DNA from: an uncultured Alphaproteobacteria bacterium
GTDB taxonomy: Bacteria > Pseudomonadota > Alphaproteobacteria > Rs-D84
Length of the DNA: 64,000 nucleotides
Direction of reading: 5' to 3'
NCBI GenBank assembly: GCA_944389385.1
Contig: CALXMC010000001.1
Coordinates: forward strand, 124,001-188,000
How positions within the stretch are numbered: the first letter of the stretch is position 1; the number at the start of each line of letters is the position of its first letter. Both the position numbers and the translations under genes were made by a program. Below the pieces are notes generated by a model. The model was not told where the DNA came from. It saw only the letters and a list, made by a program, of their open reading frames with translations, and ran no database searches. Shown piece by piece: positions 24,309 to 34,369 of the stretch.

Positions 24309-24689
24309 ATGAGAATTAAATACATTGTTTTTGCAATAATTTTAGCCGGCTGTGCATCGGCCAATCGCGGCAGTTTGGATGACGCAACGATTTTGAATTG
24401 GGAAAACGAATCTGTAACCATGGAACAATTCGTACGCGATCACAAATCATGCCTGGGGATAAATGAACCATCATACATGCCGCGTTCACGCATATCAAAA
24501 CTGTTGGCCCCGAATCAAAGCGATATTATGCCGGATTGGGACGGATTATGGGTAACATTCCAATCAAACGAGTATCGCGACGTTGGCCAAAGGGCATTAT
24601 TGTCTGTACCACGTAATACAACATCAAAATCAGTTGGTGCATATCGTAAATGTATGTTCAGACGTGGTTATTTACTGCGCGCGATGTAA
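24309..24689 (+). CDS. Small lipoprotein of unknown function
   Basis: A 126-residue lipoprotein with lipobox LAGC after a short signal (MRIKYIVFAIILAGC). The mature part is small and polar, with two Cys (SCLG, KCMF) that could form a disulphide. The ATG at 24300 is embedded in the -10 box, so the start at 24309 is preferred. It stands between the divergent pilus gene and ftsQ, with no clear functional link. Confidence 0.75.
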   Translation: MRIKYIVFAIILAGCASANRGSLDDATILNWENESVTMEQFVRDHKSCLGINEPSYMPRSRISKLLAPNQSDIMPDWDGLWVTFQSNEYRDVGQRALLSVPRNTTSKSVGAYRKCMFRRGYLLRAM

Positions 24690-24739
24690 TTGTGGCGATT
24701 TTCTTTTCAATTTGATGATTTTATGATATAATTGGACGC

Positions 24740-25420
24740 ATGAAACGTTCGATATGGTTTTGGATGTATTTTATAATCGCGATAATATTGGCGATATATT
24801 TTGCCACGCGGATATTTATGACATTTTCTGGGATGGGTGAATTGTCGTACGTCCGAAGAATATCGATTTCAACCGACACCCCAAACAAGGATTTAACACC
24901 AATTGCGGTTGCGGCGGCTGTGGCACCCGGCACACGCGCCGTTGGACATAATTTAACAGAAATTAACACACGTGTTGCGGCCACGCCCGGGATAAAAAAC
25001 AGCGCGACACGTCGCCTGGCGAATGGCAATTTGTCAATTTATGTTGAATTATATAAACCTGTGGCACAATGGACCGATGGGTTACAGTATTTTCCTTTAT
25101 CGGCCGATGGCACGATTGTAAACAATCCGAACGACACCCGTACCACAAATACGGTTGTATTTCGTGGCACTTTGCCTGATGACATAACGGAAATCACAAA
25201 CATCGCGCACAATATTGTTGAAATACTGGATTATGTTGAAATGGTGGAAAATCGTCGTTGGAATCTGCATACACTTAACGGCATAACGATTATGTTACCT
25301 GAAAAAAATCCTGACACAGCCGTTGCGAATTTAATTGTCTTAAATCAAAAATACCAGATTTTTGACAAGGATATTGAAGTAATCGACATGCGTGATGATG
25401 CGCGAATTTTGGTTAAATAA
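24740..25420 (+). CDS. ftsQ: Cell division protein FtsQ
   Basis: A 226-residue bitopic protein: short cytoplasmic tail, one transmembrane helix (FWMYFIIAIILAIYFATRIFM), then a POTRA domain starting VRRISIS. The stretch RRLANGNLSIYVELYKPVAQW matches the FtsQ signature (P-x-x-L-x-V-x-V-x-E-x-x-P-V-A-x-W). It links early and late divisome proteins. A -10 TATAAT at 24727-24732 puts the start at the ATG, so the mRNA may be leaderless. It precedes the ftsA fusion gene by 8 bp. Confidence 0.85.
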   Translation: MKRSIWFWMYFIIAIILAIYFATRIFMTFSGMGELSYVRRISISTDTPNKDLTPIAVAAAVAPGTRAVGHNLTEINTRVAATPGIKNSATRRLANGNLSIYVELYKPVAQWTDGLQYFPLSADGTIVNNPNDTRTTNTVVFRGTLPDDITEITNIAHNIVEILDYVEMVENRRWNLHTLNGITIMLPEKNPDTAVANLIVLNQKYQIFDKDIEVIDMRDDARILVK

Positions 25421-25428
25421 GAATATAA

Positions 25429-27201
25429 ATGAACTTATCTGATTCATCTTTTTTATGCCTGGACATCGGTACATCCGGTGTGCGCGGTATTGCGCATCGC
25501 GTACGCAGTGGCAGATTGGCAAAATCGTCTGCATATTCGATTGACAGTTTTGACACAGTATTTGCAATAAAATCAGTCGTTGATGAACTGGAACGTCAAA
25601 TTGGCGATCATTTTGAAACCGCATACATTACTGGAAATTTCGGACAATCTGTTTTCAAAATCAGCAAACAAACCAAGGTATGGCGCGGCGAACACAAAGT
25701 TACTCAATCCGACATGATGGGAATATTTTCCAAAATTGCATCACCGGCTGACCACAATCCTTTGCATGTAATACCGTTAAAATACCTGGCACCGAACACA
25801 AAAAGAATAAGAAACCCCATAAATTGCACGGATTATGCACTGACTGCTATATTTGGTATTATATTTTATTCTGTTGATGCCGTCGACAAAATGGTATCTA
25901 CGTTGCATGCGGCACACATCCAACCGCAATCATTTTACGATCCGACATACTTACAGTATTGTGAAATGCACACAGAAAAATCCACTGAATTGTATATAGA
26001 CTTTGGTGCTGAATACACATCTTTTTCGATTTGGCGCGACAACGGCCCCATATTTTTTCAAAAAATAAAATTTGGTGGCACAGACATAACACGTGAAATA
26101 TCAAAACAATTAAATATCAGTTTTGAAGATGCAGAACGGATAAAACGCAACGTTGCCAGTATGATGCCCAAAGACATGGACAGATTTACCCCCGCCGATC
26201 CGATATACGATTTTTCACGCGCAGACATAAACAATATAATTCTGCCGATGATGGTTGATTTATGTGCAAGAATCAAAGATTCATGTGCAAATTTATTCCA
26301 ACGTAAATTTCCAAATAAAATTATTATATCTGGCGGCGGTTCTGAAATGGATTATATTTCAGACTTCGTTGAAAACGTTTTTGGTATTCCCGTCAGAAAC
26401 GCCCGCCGCAACGCAAACATAGATTGTTTATCTGCATATATTTGGGATTCTGAATCATCGCATCGCGATGCATATACAGCACGTTCGAACAGAATACATA
26501 ATGTATTAAATCGAATAACTTCTGTTTTTAATCATAAAAAGGCTCCAAAGCATAAATTTATTCCGATATTGCCCAGTACATTGTGTTTTGACATGGAAGC
26601 CCCATCAACATACACAATGTTTGAATCGGCTGGCATATCTATGATTCACGTGGATATAATGGATGGTTTGTATGTTGAAAACATCCGCGGTGGTATTCCT
26701 GAATTAAAATACATTCGCAACCATACCCGCGCCCATCTGCACGTACATTTAATGACAGAAAGTCCCGAGTTATGGGCCGTGGACGCAATTGCCGCCGGTG
26801 CAAACACGATAATAATATCAACAAGCACAGCGGGGGTTCGTACAGCCCTGCAACAAATTCGTGCATCTGGGCGGCGCGCGGGCATTGCTTTGAATCCGAA
26901 TTCGTCGGTTAAAATATTAAAAAATATTTTACGCGACATTGACGAAGTTATGATTATGGCTGTCGCCCCCGGTGCCGCGGGCCAAGAATTTGATGAACGT
27001 GCATTGCGTAAAATATCCATCTTGGACGCGACACGCAAAAAAAAGGGGTTAAAATTTAATATATCGGTCGATGGCGGAATAAACAATGAAACCGCAAAAA
27101 AATGTTGGGCGGCCGGGGCTGATTACCTGGTCAGCGGATCATACCTGGCAAAATCGGCAGATTTTCCATTGGCTGTGCAAAGTTTACTGAAACGCAACTA
27201 A
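25429..27201 (+). CDS. ftsA-rpe: FtsA fused to ribulose-phosphate 3-epimerase
   Basis: One uninterrupted 590-codon frame holds two domains. Residues 1 to about 350 are FtsA, the actin-like FtsZ anchor: phosphate-1 LDIGTSG (11-17), LYIDFGAEYTSFSI (188 on) and ISGGGSEM (300 on). A likely amphipathic membrane helix, RIHNVLNRITSVFNHKK (355-371), follows. Residues 377-590 are a TIM-barrel ribulose-phosphate 3-epimerase with all four metal/catalytic sites: HVDIMDG (407-413), HLM (about 440) and VDGG (547-550), plus VAPGAAGQ. FtsZ is not in the window. It follows ftsQ by 8 bp. Confidence 0.9.
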   Translation: MNLSDSSFLCLDIGTSGVRGIAHRVRSGRLAKSSAYSIDSFDTVFAIKSVVDELERQIGDHFETAYITGNFGQSVFKISKQTKVWRGEHKVTQSDMMGIFSKIASPADHNPLHVIPLKYLAPNTKRIRNPINCTDYALTAIFGIIFYSVDAVDKMVSTLHAAHIQPQSFYDPTYLQYCEMHTEKSTELYIDFGAEYTSFSIWRDNGPIFFQKIKFGGTDITREISKQLNISFEDAERIKRNVASMMPKDMDRFTPADPIYDFSRADINNIILPMMVDLCARIKDSCANLFQRKFPNKIIISGGGSEMDYISDFVENVFGIPVRNARRNANIDCLSAYIWDSESSHRDAYTARSNRIHNVLNRITSVFNHKKAPKHKFIPILPSTLCFDMEAPSTYTMFESAGISMIHVDIMDGLYVENIRGGIPELKYIRNHTRAHLHVHLMTESPELWAVDAIAAGANTIIISTSTAGVRTALQQIRASGRRAGIALNPNSSVKILKNILRDIDEVMIMAVAPGAAGQEFDERALRKISILDATRKKKGLKFNISVDGGINNETAKKCWAAGADYLVSGSYLAKSADFPLAVQSLLKRN

Positions 27202-27599
27202 TCCGATACGGTAACGACGCGCGCATTTCCATCCCCTGTTATATAAACGTGTACGGTATCGTCCGGCAAAATATCCGCGGCTATATCAGGCCATTCGATT
27301 AAAGTAATATCATTCTGCAACGCGTACGGCAAACCGATTTCGACCAGTTCGGATTTATCATTAACGCGATATAAATCAAAATGCGATATTCCGTCATAAT
27401 TCTGGACGATTGTAAAAGTCGGACTGGGGACAACAGTATCCGCCCCACGCAGCGTTTGAATTATTGTGCGTGCAATCTCGGATTTCCCCATTCCCAAATC
27501 ACCATGCAGCGCGACACACACCGGCGCATGCAACGTTTTTGCAAATTCACGCGCAAATGCACGTGTTTCATCAACATTATTCAACTCATACGTCTTCAT
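27198..27599 (-). CDS. tsaE: tRNA threonylcarbamoyladenosine biosynthesis ATPase TsaE
   Basis: A 133-residue P-loop protein, the ATPase of the TsaBDE complex that makes t6A at position 37 of ANN-decoding tRNAs. Walker A is GDLGMGKS, with SPTFTIVQNY, HFDLYRV and LIEWPD as family motifs. The usual Thr after GK is Ser here. It is the last gene of uvrB-orf-tsaE, and its 3' end overlaps the convergent ftsA-rpe gene by 4 bp. Confidence 0.93.
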   Translation of the reverse strand: MKTYELNNVDETRAFAREFAKTLHAPVCVALHGDLGMGKSEIARTIIQTLRGADTVVPSPTFTIVQNYDGISHFDLYRVNDKSELVEIGLPYALQNDITLIEWPDIAADILPDDTVHVYITGDGNARVVTVSD

Positions 27600-27600
27600 T

Positions 27601-27843
27601 TTACCGTCCCATATTCATAACATGTACCTGGATTCGATAATCAGGCTGTGGAAAATCATCACGCATTCCCCGCAAATAAGAACTCATTTGCATTGCGCCA
27701 TTTGGTGTTCTGTACGGATATCGCAGACGCAAAAAACACCCACCACGATATACAATACATTCGGCCGCATACCAATTTTTGTACAATTGGGAAATATATA
27801 TCCCATTACCGACAGTTAATATTTCATCACGATTTATCTGCAT
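27601..27843 (-). CDS. Small protein of unknown function between uvrB and tsaE
   Basis: Eighty residues that fit exactly between uvrB (3 bp gap) and tsaE (1 bp gap) on the same strand, which argues that it is real. It is rich in Tyr and Arg, without membrane segment or signal peptide. No family recognised. Confidence 0.6.
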   Translation of the reverse strand: MQINRDEILTVGNGIYISQLYKNWYAAECIVYRGGCFLRLRYPYRTPNGAMQMSSYLRGMRDDFPQPDYRIQVHVMNMGR

Positions 27844-27846
27844 TTT

Positions 27847-29844
27847 TTACTCCAATAATAACAAATCATCTTCCATTTTATGAATTGCGTCACGCAATTC
27901 GGCCGCATGCTCGAATTCCAGATTTTCTGCTGCATCACGCATTTGCTTGGTTAATTTTTTAATTTCTTTGCGCAGTGTATCGGCATCCATCACACCATCA
28001 CGAGTATAAACAAATTTACGTTTTTTATCTGTTTTTTCGTTTTTATCACCAACCTCGGCAAAGACGGCCTTGGTTACAGTTTTTGGTGTAATATTATGTT
28101 CGCGGTTGTACGCCATCTGCTTTTCACGACGCCGCGCCGTTTCATCCAGCGCAGCCCGCATAGAATCCGTAATCGTATCGGCATACAAAATCACACGCCC
28201 ATTTGCATTACGTGCCGCGCGCCCAATTGTTTGAATCAGCGACCGTGTTGATCGCAGAAACCCTTCTTTATCTGCATCCATAATTGCAACCAATTCACAT
28301 TCAGGCACATCCAACCCTTCGCGCAGCAAATTTATACCAACCAAAACATCGAACTTACCCAAACGCAAATCACGCAATAATTCAATACGTTCCAACGTTT
28401 CGATATCACTGTGCAGATATTTTGCCCGCACACCATTTTCGACAAAATAATCCGTTAATTGTTCAGCCATTTTTTTGGTTAATGTTGTAACCAACACACG
28501 CCCAGTGACTTTTTTAACTTGGTCCAACAAATCATCAACCTGATGCCCGGTGGGCCGCACTTCGCATTCAGGATCCAATAATCCCGTTGGCCGAATAACT
28601 TGCTCGGACACAATACCCCCGGACTGGTTTAATTCCCATTCGGCAGGCGTGGCCGACACAAAAATACTTTGCGGACGCAGCGCATCCCATTCTTCGAATG
28701 TCAACGGCCGATTATCTATACATGCGGGCAAACGAAACCCATATTGCGACAACGTTTCCTTTCGCGCCCTGTCCCCACGTGACATAGCCCCAATTTGTGG
28801 CACAGTCACATGACTTTCATCAACAAACAAAATTGCATCACGCGGCAAATATTCGAACAACGTCGGCGGCGGTTGTCCCGGCGCGCGCCCAGATAAATAT
28901 CGCGAATAATTTTCAATACCACGACACGTACCGGTTGATTCCATCATTTCAATATCAAAATTCACACGTTCGCGCAGACGTTGTTCTTCTATATACTTCA
29001 TATTGTCGTGAAAGTATTTCAACCGTTCTTCCAAATCAGCGCGAATTTGCCCAATAGCCTGTAAAATAGACGGCATAGGCGTTGCATAGTGCGTGTTCGG
29101 ATATACAACCACCCTGTCCAATTTTTGCAACTTGGCACCGGTCAGGGTATCAAACTCCCATATCTCTTCAATTTCGTCGCCCCAGAAAGATAATTTCCAC
29201 CCACGGTCTTGGGAGTGTGATGGAAATATATCCAACGTATCCCCGCGCACACGAAAATCACCGCGTTCGAACGCCATATCATTACGCTTGTATTGAATAT
29301 CAACCAAAGACCGCATGACATCATTCATGCCAATCTTGTCGCCTGCATGCAAAACCAATTTCATCCCAGAATATTGTTCAGGCGACCCCATACCATAAAT
29401 CGACGACACAGACGACACGACAACAACATCACGTTCTTCCAACATGGCGCGCGTCGCGCTGTGCCGCATACGATCCAGTTGTTCGTTAATGGATGCGTCT
29501 TTGTCTATATACGTATCTGTGGTTGGCAGATACGCCTCGGGCTGATAGTAATCATAATAAGACACAAAATATTCGACATGATTATGCGGGAAAAAAGATT
29601 TCATTTCTGTATATAACTGGGCGGCCAAAATTTTATTCGGCGCCATAATCAAAGCGGGTCGCCCCAGTTCGGCAATCACATTCGCCATGGTAAAAGTTTT
29701 CCCAGACCCAGTCACCCCCAACAACACCTGGCTGCGGCGACCGTCACGTACCCCCGCCACAAGTTCAGATATTGCCTGGGGTTGATCACCCATGGGCTTA
29801 TAATCACTTTCAAGATTGAATATTTTTTTATTCACAACGTACAA
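27847..29844 (-). CDS. uvrB: Excinuclease ABC subunit UvrB
   Basis: A complete 665-residue UvrB, the damage-verifying helicase of nucleotide excision repair. [10 protein letters not shown] is the Walker A motif near residue 41, [10 protein letters not shown] the beta-hairpin, DESH the Walker B motif, and EGLDVPE and QTIGRAARN the C-terminal helicase motifs; the C-terminal UVR domain ends [11 protein letters not shown]. No ATG lies near the N-terminus, so TTG at 29844 or GTG at 29835 must be used. A TATAAT on both strands (around 29853-29860) may drive both uvrB and the AsmA gene. Confidence 0.97.
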   Translation of the reverse strand: MYVVNKKIFNLESDYKPMGDQPQAISELVAGVRDGRRSQVLLGVTGSGKTFTMANVIAELGRPALIMAPNKILAAQLYTEMKSFFPHNHVEYFVSYYDYYQPEAYLPTTDTYIDKDASINEQLDRMRHSATRAMLEERDVVVVSSVSSIYGMGSPEQYSGMKLVLHAGDKIGMNDVMRSLVDIQYKRNDMAFERGDFRVRGDTLDIFPSHSQDRGWKLSFWGDEIEEIWEFDTLTGAKLQKLDRVVVYPNTHYATPMPSILQAIGQIRADLEERLKYFHDNMKYIEEQRLRERVNFDIEMMESTGTCRGIENYSRYLSGRAPGQPPPTLFEYLPRDAILFVDESHVTVPQIGAMSRGDRARKETLSQYGFRLPACIDNRPLTFEEWDALRPQSIFVSATPAEWELNQSGGIVSEQVIRPTGLLDPECEVRPTGHQVDDLLDQVKKVTGRVLVTTLTKKMAEQLTDYFVENGVRAKYLHSDIETLERIELLRDLRLGKFDVLVGINLLREGLDVPECELVAIMDADKEGFLRSTRSLIQTIGRAARNANGRVILYADTITDSMRAALDETARRREKQMAYNREHNITPKTVTKAVFAEVGDKNEKTDKKRKFVYTRDGVMDADTLRKEIKKLTKQMRDAAENLEFEHAAELRDAIHKMEDDLLLLE

Positions 29845-29882
29845 TATAATTCATTATAATGAAAAAACAAGGGATAAGAGGA

Positions 29883-32357
29883 ATGGCATTAAAACCCCGT
29901 TACAAGCGCAGAATCTTTTGGTCAATTATCACCATTATTGGCGTCATTATATTGGCGATGATTGTTGTACCACCGATGATTACGCTGAATAATCTGAAAC
30001 CAAAGATTGAACAAACAATATCTGAACAAACGGGTGTTCCTGCGAAAATAAATGGTGACGTGCATTTCAGCCTGTTGGGGCGTGCGACAATTGTGGCGCA
30101 TGATGTATCGATTACTGCGGGCGAAATTGGTGCGGTAATGTTTTCTGTGCCATTGACGGATATTTTTAATCTGGATAACGCAACGCTGTCGGGCGATATA
30201 ACGATATATGATGCGGACATTTCTATATCAAATTTGATTCCCCAAAATTTTAATCTGCCGTTGGAAATAAACAATTCAAATATCAAATTCAAAAATCGCG
30301 AATTCGAGATAGTTGATGCAACCCTGGATAACGGCCATTTAATTGGTACAGTCCGCACAAAAAATCATAAATACGACATAGATTTTCAAAACGATGTTTT
30401 TTATATACACAACCAAAACGATAAATTGGAAATCACAGGTCAATTATTTGCAAACGGTTCTGTTATTGGACATATATCTATGGAAACCGACGAAATAAAC
30501 CGTTGGTTTGGATTTTCAGAACCAAAAATAGATAACACAATCGCAATATCTATGGATTTTGACTGGGACGGTGGCCGTGGATGGAAATTCCAAAACATCC
30601 AAATGCAACGTATATCTGGCAATATTACAATCATGCCAAACGGTAATAAAATTGTAGAATTACGTGGTCATGATATAACGTATGATTTGTCATTCTTGCT
30701 GAAACCATCACGAATATTTTATAAAACAAAATTTGATTTGGATTTTACTGGTCGTATGAAATTTGGGGAATACGAATTTGAACATATAATGGTACGTGCA
30801 ACCGGCACACGCGACGAATTGCAAATCGACTCGGTTATTGCCGACAATATTACGATGCACGGTGGCACGATTGACGAATTTGGCGCACACGACATCACGA
30901 TAAATATGCCGTACGACGACACACCTGCTTCGTGTATATTTTCAGGCACACCCACAGATTGGAGATGTAAAAAATTTACTTATGGTGATTTTACCGGCGC
31001 AATATCTGTATCGCCGGACGAATTTGATTTATTGGTATATTCCAAAAAACCATCCCCAGATCGTCGGGCCGCAATAAAAAAATTATTACAATTTGCACCA
31101 CGTGGTAAAATAAATTTTGAATTCGCGGACATTGCCGGTACGTATGAAATCGCCGATAAAAAAATTATCCCGCAATACAGATTTGCGCATAATAAAACAC
31201 TGTATTGGTTAAACCCAACCAAGACCCAAATTCCATCATTTATGCGCAATGCAATTGGCGATTTTTCATGGGATGATGGAATGATGCGATTTGTGCCTTC
31301 ATCTGCACGTTGGGAATTAAATCTGTTGGACAACCATTTTTACATTTATGGTAAAAATGCCAAAGATTGGTTCCCAGGCATTGACATGCGCGCATTTAAC
31401 AATCTGGAATATATAATCTCTGGCACGTACCGCGGTGATACAGTCGCCAACATGGAAATAAAAATTGCAGACCACACATTCCGTGGCACATTATCTGGCG
31501 ATAATTTAACACTGCGTACAGATGTATTGGATTTAGACGCATTTATAAACCCAAACTATATAAATAATTACGAAGAATTGTCATTTTTAATGACTTCGCC
31601 AATAACGATACCGTTTGATTTTCCGATAAATGTTTCTTTGGCTGCGGATGCACTGATATACAACAACAATGTATTCAAAAACTTTGTATATTCATTAAAA
31701 CCGAACACTCAAACATTTTCAATAACAGATCGCACACGTGGAAATTTATTGGCGACCATATCGCGTAATGGCAATCGCTATGACATATTTGCACAGTTAA
31801 ACAGATTTGTTACAAACGGCAGTTTATTGGGCGCACAAATGCCTTTGAACGTGCGTGACACGATGATAACGGCTGAAATAAACATGCGCACCTTTGGCAA
31901 CACAGCCAACGATTTGGAATATAATCTGCACGGTGATATGGATTTAACATTTAACGGCGGATATTTGATTGGAATTGGTGTTGATGATTTGTTTGCATCT
32001 GCAAATCAGATTAACACGTTCAACGCAGAATACGCCCTGTCATACGCATTAGATGGTGGTGAATCCAAAATAAAAACTATGCGAATAATTGGCGATTATA
32101 ATAATGGCGATTTTATAACGACCAAACCGATTGAATTGCAATTGCGCCACACAGACGCAACGGGCAATCTGGAAATTATGGACGGCATGATGTCTGGACA
32201 AATACATTTGATTTTACGTGGCACATCCCCAGACCCGCAACCAATTGAATTACAAATTAACGCCGACGGCACACGTGATTATTCATTATCAGACATAATG
32301 ACAAATTTTGATGCAACATATATGCGCGATTTTGTGCGCACACACAGCAAATTCTGA
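29883..32357 (+). CDS. AsmA family protein
   Basis: An 824-residue inner-membrane-anchored periplasmic protein: one N-terminal helix (FWSIITIIGVIILAMIVVPPMI), an AsmA N-terminal domain (LKPKIEQTISEQTGVPAKINGDVHFSLLG in parts), then a long beta-rich body and a C-terminal AsmA-like domain. Such proteins are thought to bridge inner and outer membranes for phospholipid transport. The ATG at 29883 is chosen because AAGGGA lies 8 nt upstream; the in-frame ATG at 29859 falls within the -10 TATAAT (29855-29860). Confidence 0.82.
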   Translation: MALKPRYKRRIFWSIITIIGVIILAMIVVPPMITLNNLKPKIEQTISEQTGVPAKINGDVHFSLLGRATIVAHDVSITAGEIGAVMFSVPLTDIFNLDNATLSGDITIYDADISISNLIPQNFNLPLEINNSNIKFKNREFEIVDATLDNGHLIGTVRTKNHKYDIDFQNDVFYIHNQNDKLEITGQLFANGSVIGHISMETDEINRWFGFSEPKIDNTIAISMDFDWDGGRGWKFQNIQMQRISGNITIMPNGNKIVELRGHDITYDLSFLLKPSRIFYKTKFDLDFTGRMKFGEYEFEHIMVRATGTRDELQIDSVIADNITMHGGTIDEFGAHDITINMPYDDTPASCIFSGTPTDWRCKKFTYGDFTGAISVSPDEFDLLVYSKKPSPDRRAAIKKLLQFAPRGKINFEFADIAGTYEIADKKIIPQYRFAHNKTLYWLNPTKTQIPSFMRNAIGDFSWDDGMMRFVPSSARWELNLLDNHFYIYGKNAKDWFPGIDMRAFNNLEYIISGTYRGDTVANMEIKIADHTFRGTLSGDNLTLRTDVLDLDAFINPNYINNYEELSFLMTSPITIPFDFPINVSLAADALIYNNNVFKNFVYSLKPNTQTFSITDRTRGNLLATISRNGNRYDIFAQLNRFVTNGSLLGAQMPLNVRDTMITAEINMRTFGNTANDLEYNLHGDMDLTFNGGYLIGIGVDDLFASANQINTFNAEYALSYALDGGESKIKTMRIIGDYNNGDFITTKPIELQLRHTDATGNLEIMDGMMSGQIHLILRGTSPDPQPIELQINADGTRDYSLSDIMTNFDATYMRDFVRTHSKF

Positions 32358-32376
32358 TGTATATAAAAAACAAAAA

Positions 32377-32405
32377 AAAGAATCCGAAAAATCGGATTCT
32401 TTTTT
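32377..32405. terminator. Bidirectional terminator between AsmA and aspS
   Basis: GAATCCGA/TCGGATTC (32380-32387 with 32392-32399), loop AAAA, flanked by A-rich and T-rich tracts, so it ends both convergent genes. Confidence 0.9.
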
Positions 32406-32408
32406 GGA

Positions 32409-34178
32409 TTATCCTTTCTTGCGAATCTGGATATGATCTTCACGTAATTGGGTTTCTGTCACAGGCCCCGGCGCACCCATCATCAAATCCTGGCCACGTT
32501 GGTTGGTTGGGAATAACACAACTGAACGCAAATTCGGCTCGCCCAGCATGATTTGCACCAATCTGTCCAAACCGAACGCACATCCACCGTGCGGCGGTGC
32601 GCCATATTGAAACGCGTTGTACATTCCACCAAATTTTTGCTTCACCGTTTCATCATCGTAACCCGTAATTTCGAAACAGCGCAACATAACATCCGGATTA
32701 AAGTTACGCAACCCGCCACTACAAATTTCTGCGCCATTTAACACCATATCAAATTGCGCAGCCTTGATAGACAGCGGATCTTTTGTTTTCAAATCATCCA
32801 ATGATGCCATCGGGAATGAAAAAGGATTATGCGTAAATGCGATTCCAGTGGGTGATTCTGGGTCGGCCTCGAAGAACGGGAATTCTTCTATCCAACACAG
32901 ACGGAATTCTTTTTCATCAACCAACCCCAAATCTTCACCCAATCTGATGCGTAATTTACCGGCGGCTTTGGCTGCGGCATCTGGCGCATCACAGATAAAG
33001 AACAACGATGAATTATCACCCGCAATTTCGCGCAGTTTTGCAACGCGTTCCGCATCCAATTTTTTCGCAACCGGGCCTTTGGCTTCATCGGCAAAGATAA
33101 TATAACCTAATCCGCCCAGTCCTAATTCTTTCACCGCCCACTCGCCCAGTTTATCAAACCAAGAACGTGGCCGGTCTGCGCTGTTTGGTGCAGGTACCGC
33201 CCGAACGATACTGCCGCTTTCGATTGCATTGGCAAAGATACCAAAATCAGACCCGCGGAAAATTTCTGTCACATCAGATATAACAATCGGATTACGCAAA
33301 TCGGGTTTATCTGTACCATATTTTAACATAGCATCGTCAAACGAGATATGCGGAATATCTTCGCATATTTTTGCATCAGGCACAAATTCCCGAATAATTT
33401 TCGGCATCAGTTCGTTACCAACGGCCTGGATATCAGGCAAATCAACGAACGACATTTCCAAATCCAACTGATAAAATTCCAACAATCTGTCTGCACGCAA
33501 ATCTTCGTCACGGAAACAAGGCGCAATTTGAAAATAACGATCAAACCCAGCAATCTGAATCAACTGCTTAAATTGTTGTGGCGCCTGGGGCAAAGCATAA
33601 AACATCCCATGATGATTACGCGACGGAACGATAAAGTCACGTGCACCCTCGGGACTGGACGCGGTTAAAATTGGTGTTTGAAATTCAGAAAATCCCATGT
33701 CCCACATTTTATCGCGAATAAATTTAATCATGCGGTTGCGCATTAAAATATTGTTATGCAAAGAATCACGACGCAAATCGATATAGCGATATTTCAAACG
33801 TAAATCTTCTGCAACACTGTCGTCATCGCCGAACACCTGGAAAGGCAACACATCAGCGTTTGTTAAAACCTGCCAATCTGTTACTTGGATTTCGATTTCG
33901 CCGGTTGGTATTTTATCATTAACGGCCGCCGCATCACGCGCAACAACATTACCTGTAATTTTAATCACAGATTCAGGCCGCACCCTTTCCATTTCTGCAT
34001 TACCGCCATCGAACACGCACTGGGTAATACCATAATTATCGCGCAAATCGACAAACAATAACGCGCCATGATCGCGCTTGCGATGCACCCACCCCGACAA
34101 AGTTACAGTTTCCCCGACGTTTGATTTATTCAATTCGCCACAGGTATGTGTTCTGTATTTAGATTTCAAAGATAACAT
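32409..34178 (-). CDS. aspS: Aspartate--tRNA ligase
   Basis: A 589-residue bacterial-type AspRS. The OB-fold anticodon domain carries GWVHRKRDHGALLFVDLRD, motif 2 FRDEDLRADRLLEFYQLD, motif 3 GLDRLVQIMLGE, and the GAD insertion domain lies between. It charges tRNA-Asp (and possibly tRNA-Asn if non-discriminating). The start is at MLSLKSKY with AAGGGACC before it. The frame continues 39 codons upstream, but that stretch is the T-box leader and not protein. A bidirectional terminator follows. Confidence 0.96.
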   Translation of the reverse strand: MLSLKSKYRTHTCGELNKSNVGETVTLSGWVHRKRDHGALLFVDLRDNYGITQCVFDGGNAEMERVRPESVIKITGNVVARDAAAVNDKIPTGEIEIQVTDWQVLTNADVLPFQVFGDDDSVAEDLRLKYRYIDLRRDSLHNNILMRNRMIKFIRDKMWDMGFSEFQTPILTASSPEGARDFIVPSRNHHGMFYALPQAPQQFKQLIQIAGFDRYFQIAPCFRDEDLRADRLLEFYQLDLEMSFVDLPDIQAVGNELMPKIIREFVPDAKICEDIPHISFDDAMLKYGTDKPDLRNPIVISDVTEIFRGSDFGIFANAIESGSIVRAVPAPNSADRPRSWFDKLGEWAVKELGLGGLGYIIFADEAKGPVAKKLDAERVAKLREIAGDNSSLFFICDAPDAAAKAAGKLRIRLGEDLGLVDEKEFRLCWIEEFPFFEADPESPTGIAFTHNPFSFPMASLDDLKTKDPLSIKAAQFDMVLNGAEICSGGLRNFNPDVMLRCFEITGYDDETVKQKFGGMYNAFQYGAPPHGGCAFGLDRLVQIMLGEPNLRSVVLFPTNQRGQDLMMGAPGPVTETQLREDHIQIRKKG

Positions 34179-34226
34179 TTTGGTCCCTTTTTTATTTTGG
34201 GCGCCATATTCAAAAATAATTGGAAC

Positions 34227-34363
34227 GGCACCCGCGTTTTGACGTATTTCAGGGGCGCAATTTTTTCCTTGCGCGGTGCCACCCTGATTTATCACTTGTA
34301 CTGGGTTTAATCCACTCCATGGTTGTCAGTCATATCATTGCAGATGCGCCCAAAAGATTACTG
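34227..34363 (-). promoter_or_regulatory. T-box riboswitch upstream of aspS
   Basis: The minus strand holds AGGGTGGCACCGCG, the T-box consensus, within a complete antiterminator: TCAGGG, bulge TGGCACC, GCGCAA, 8-nt loop, TTGCGC, CCCTGA (34287 to 34249). TGGC in the bulge would pair with a tRNA 3' end GCCA, and tRNA-Asp has G as discriminator. Downstream, CGCGGGTGCC (34236-34227) is complementary to GGCACC-GCG and can form the competing fold. Upstream, candidate Asp codons are GAT followed by A in a short stem bounded by CAGT/ACTG, and GAC. The leader is short (about 185 nt to the start), so stem I would be reduced. Confidence 0.82.
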
Positions 34364-34369
34364 TGCAAA

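Noticed and set aside
32357-32551. Plus-strand frame after AsmA
   Set aside because: It reads through a strong terminator and antisense to aspS; no ribosome site.
34178-34295. N-terminal extension of AspRS (39 extra codons, GTG start)
   Set aside because: This stretch is the T-box leader; AspRS proteins start near MLSLKSKY, and AAGGGACC precedes that ATG.
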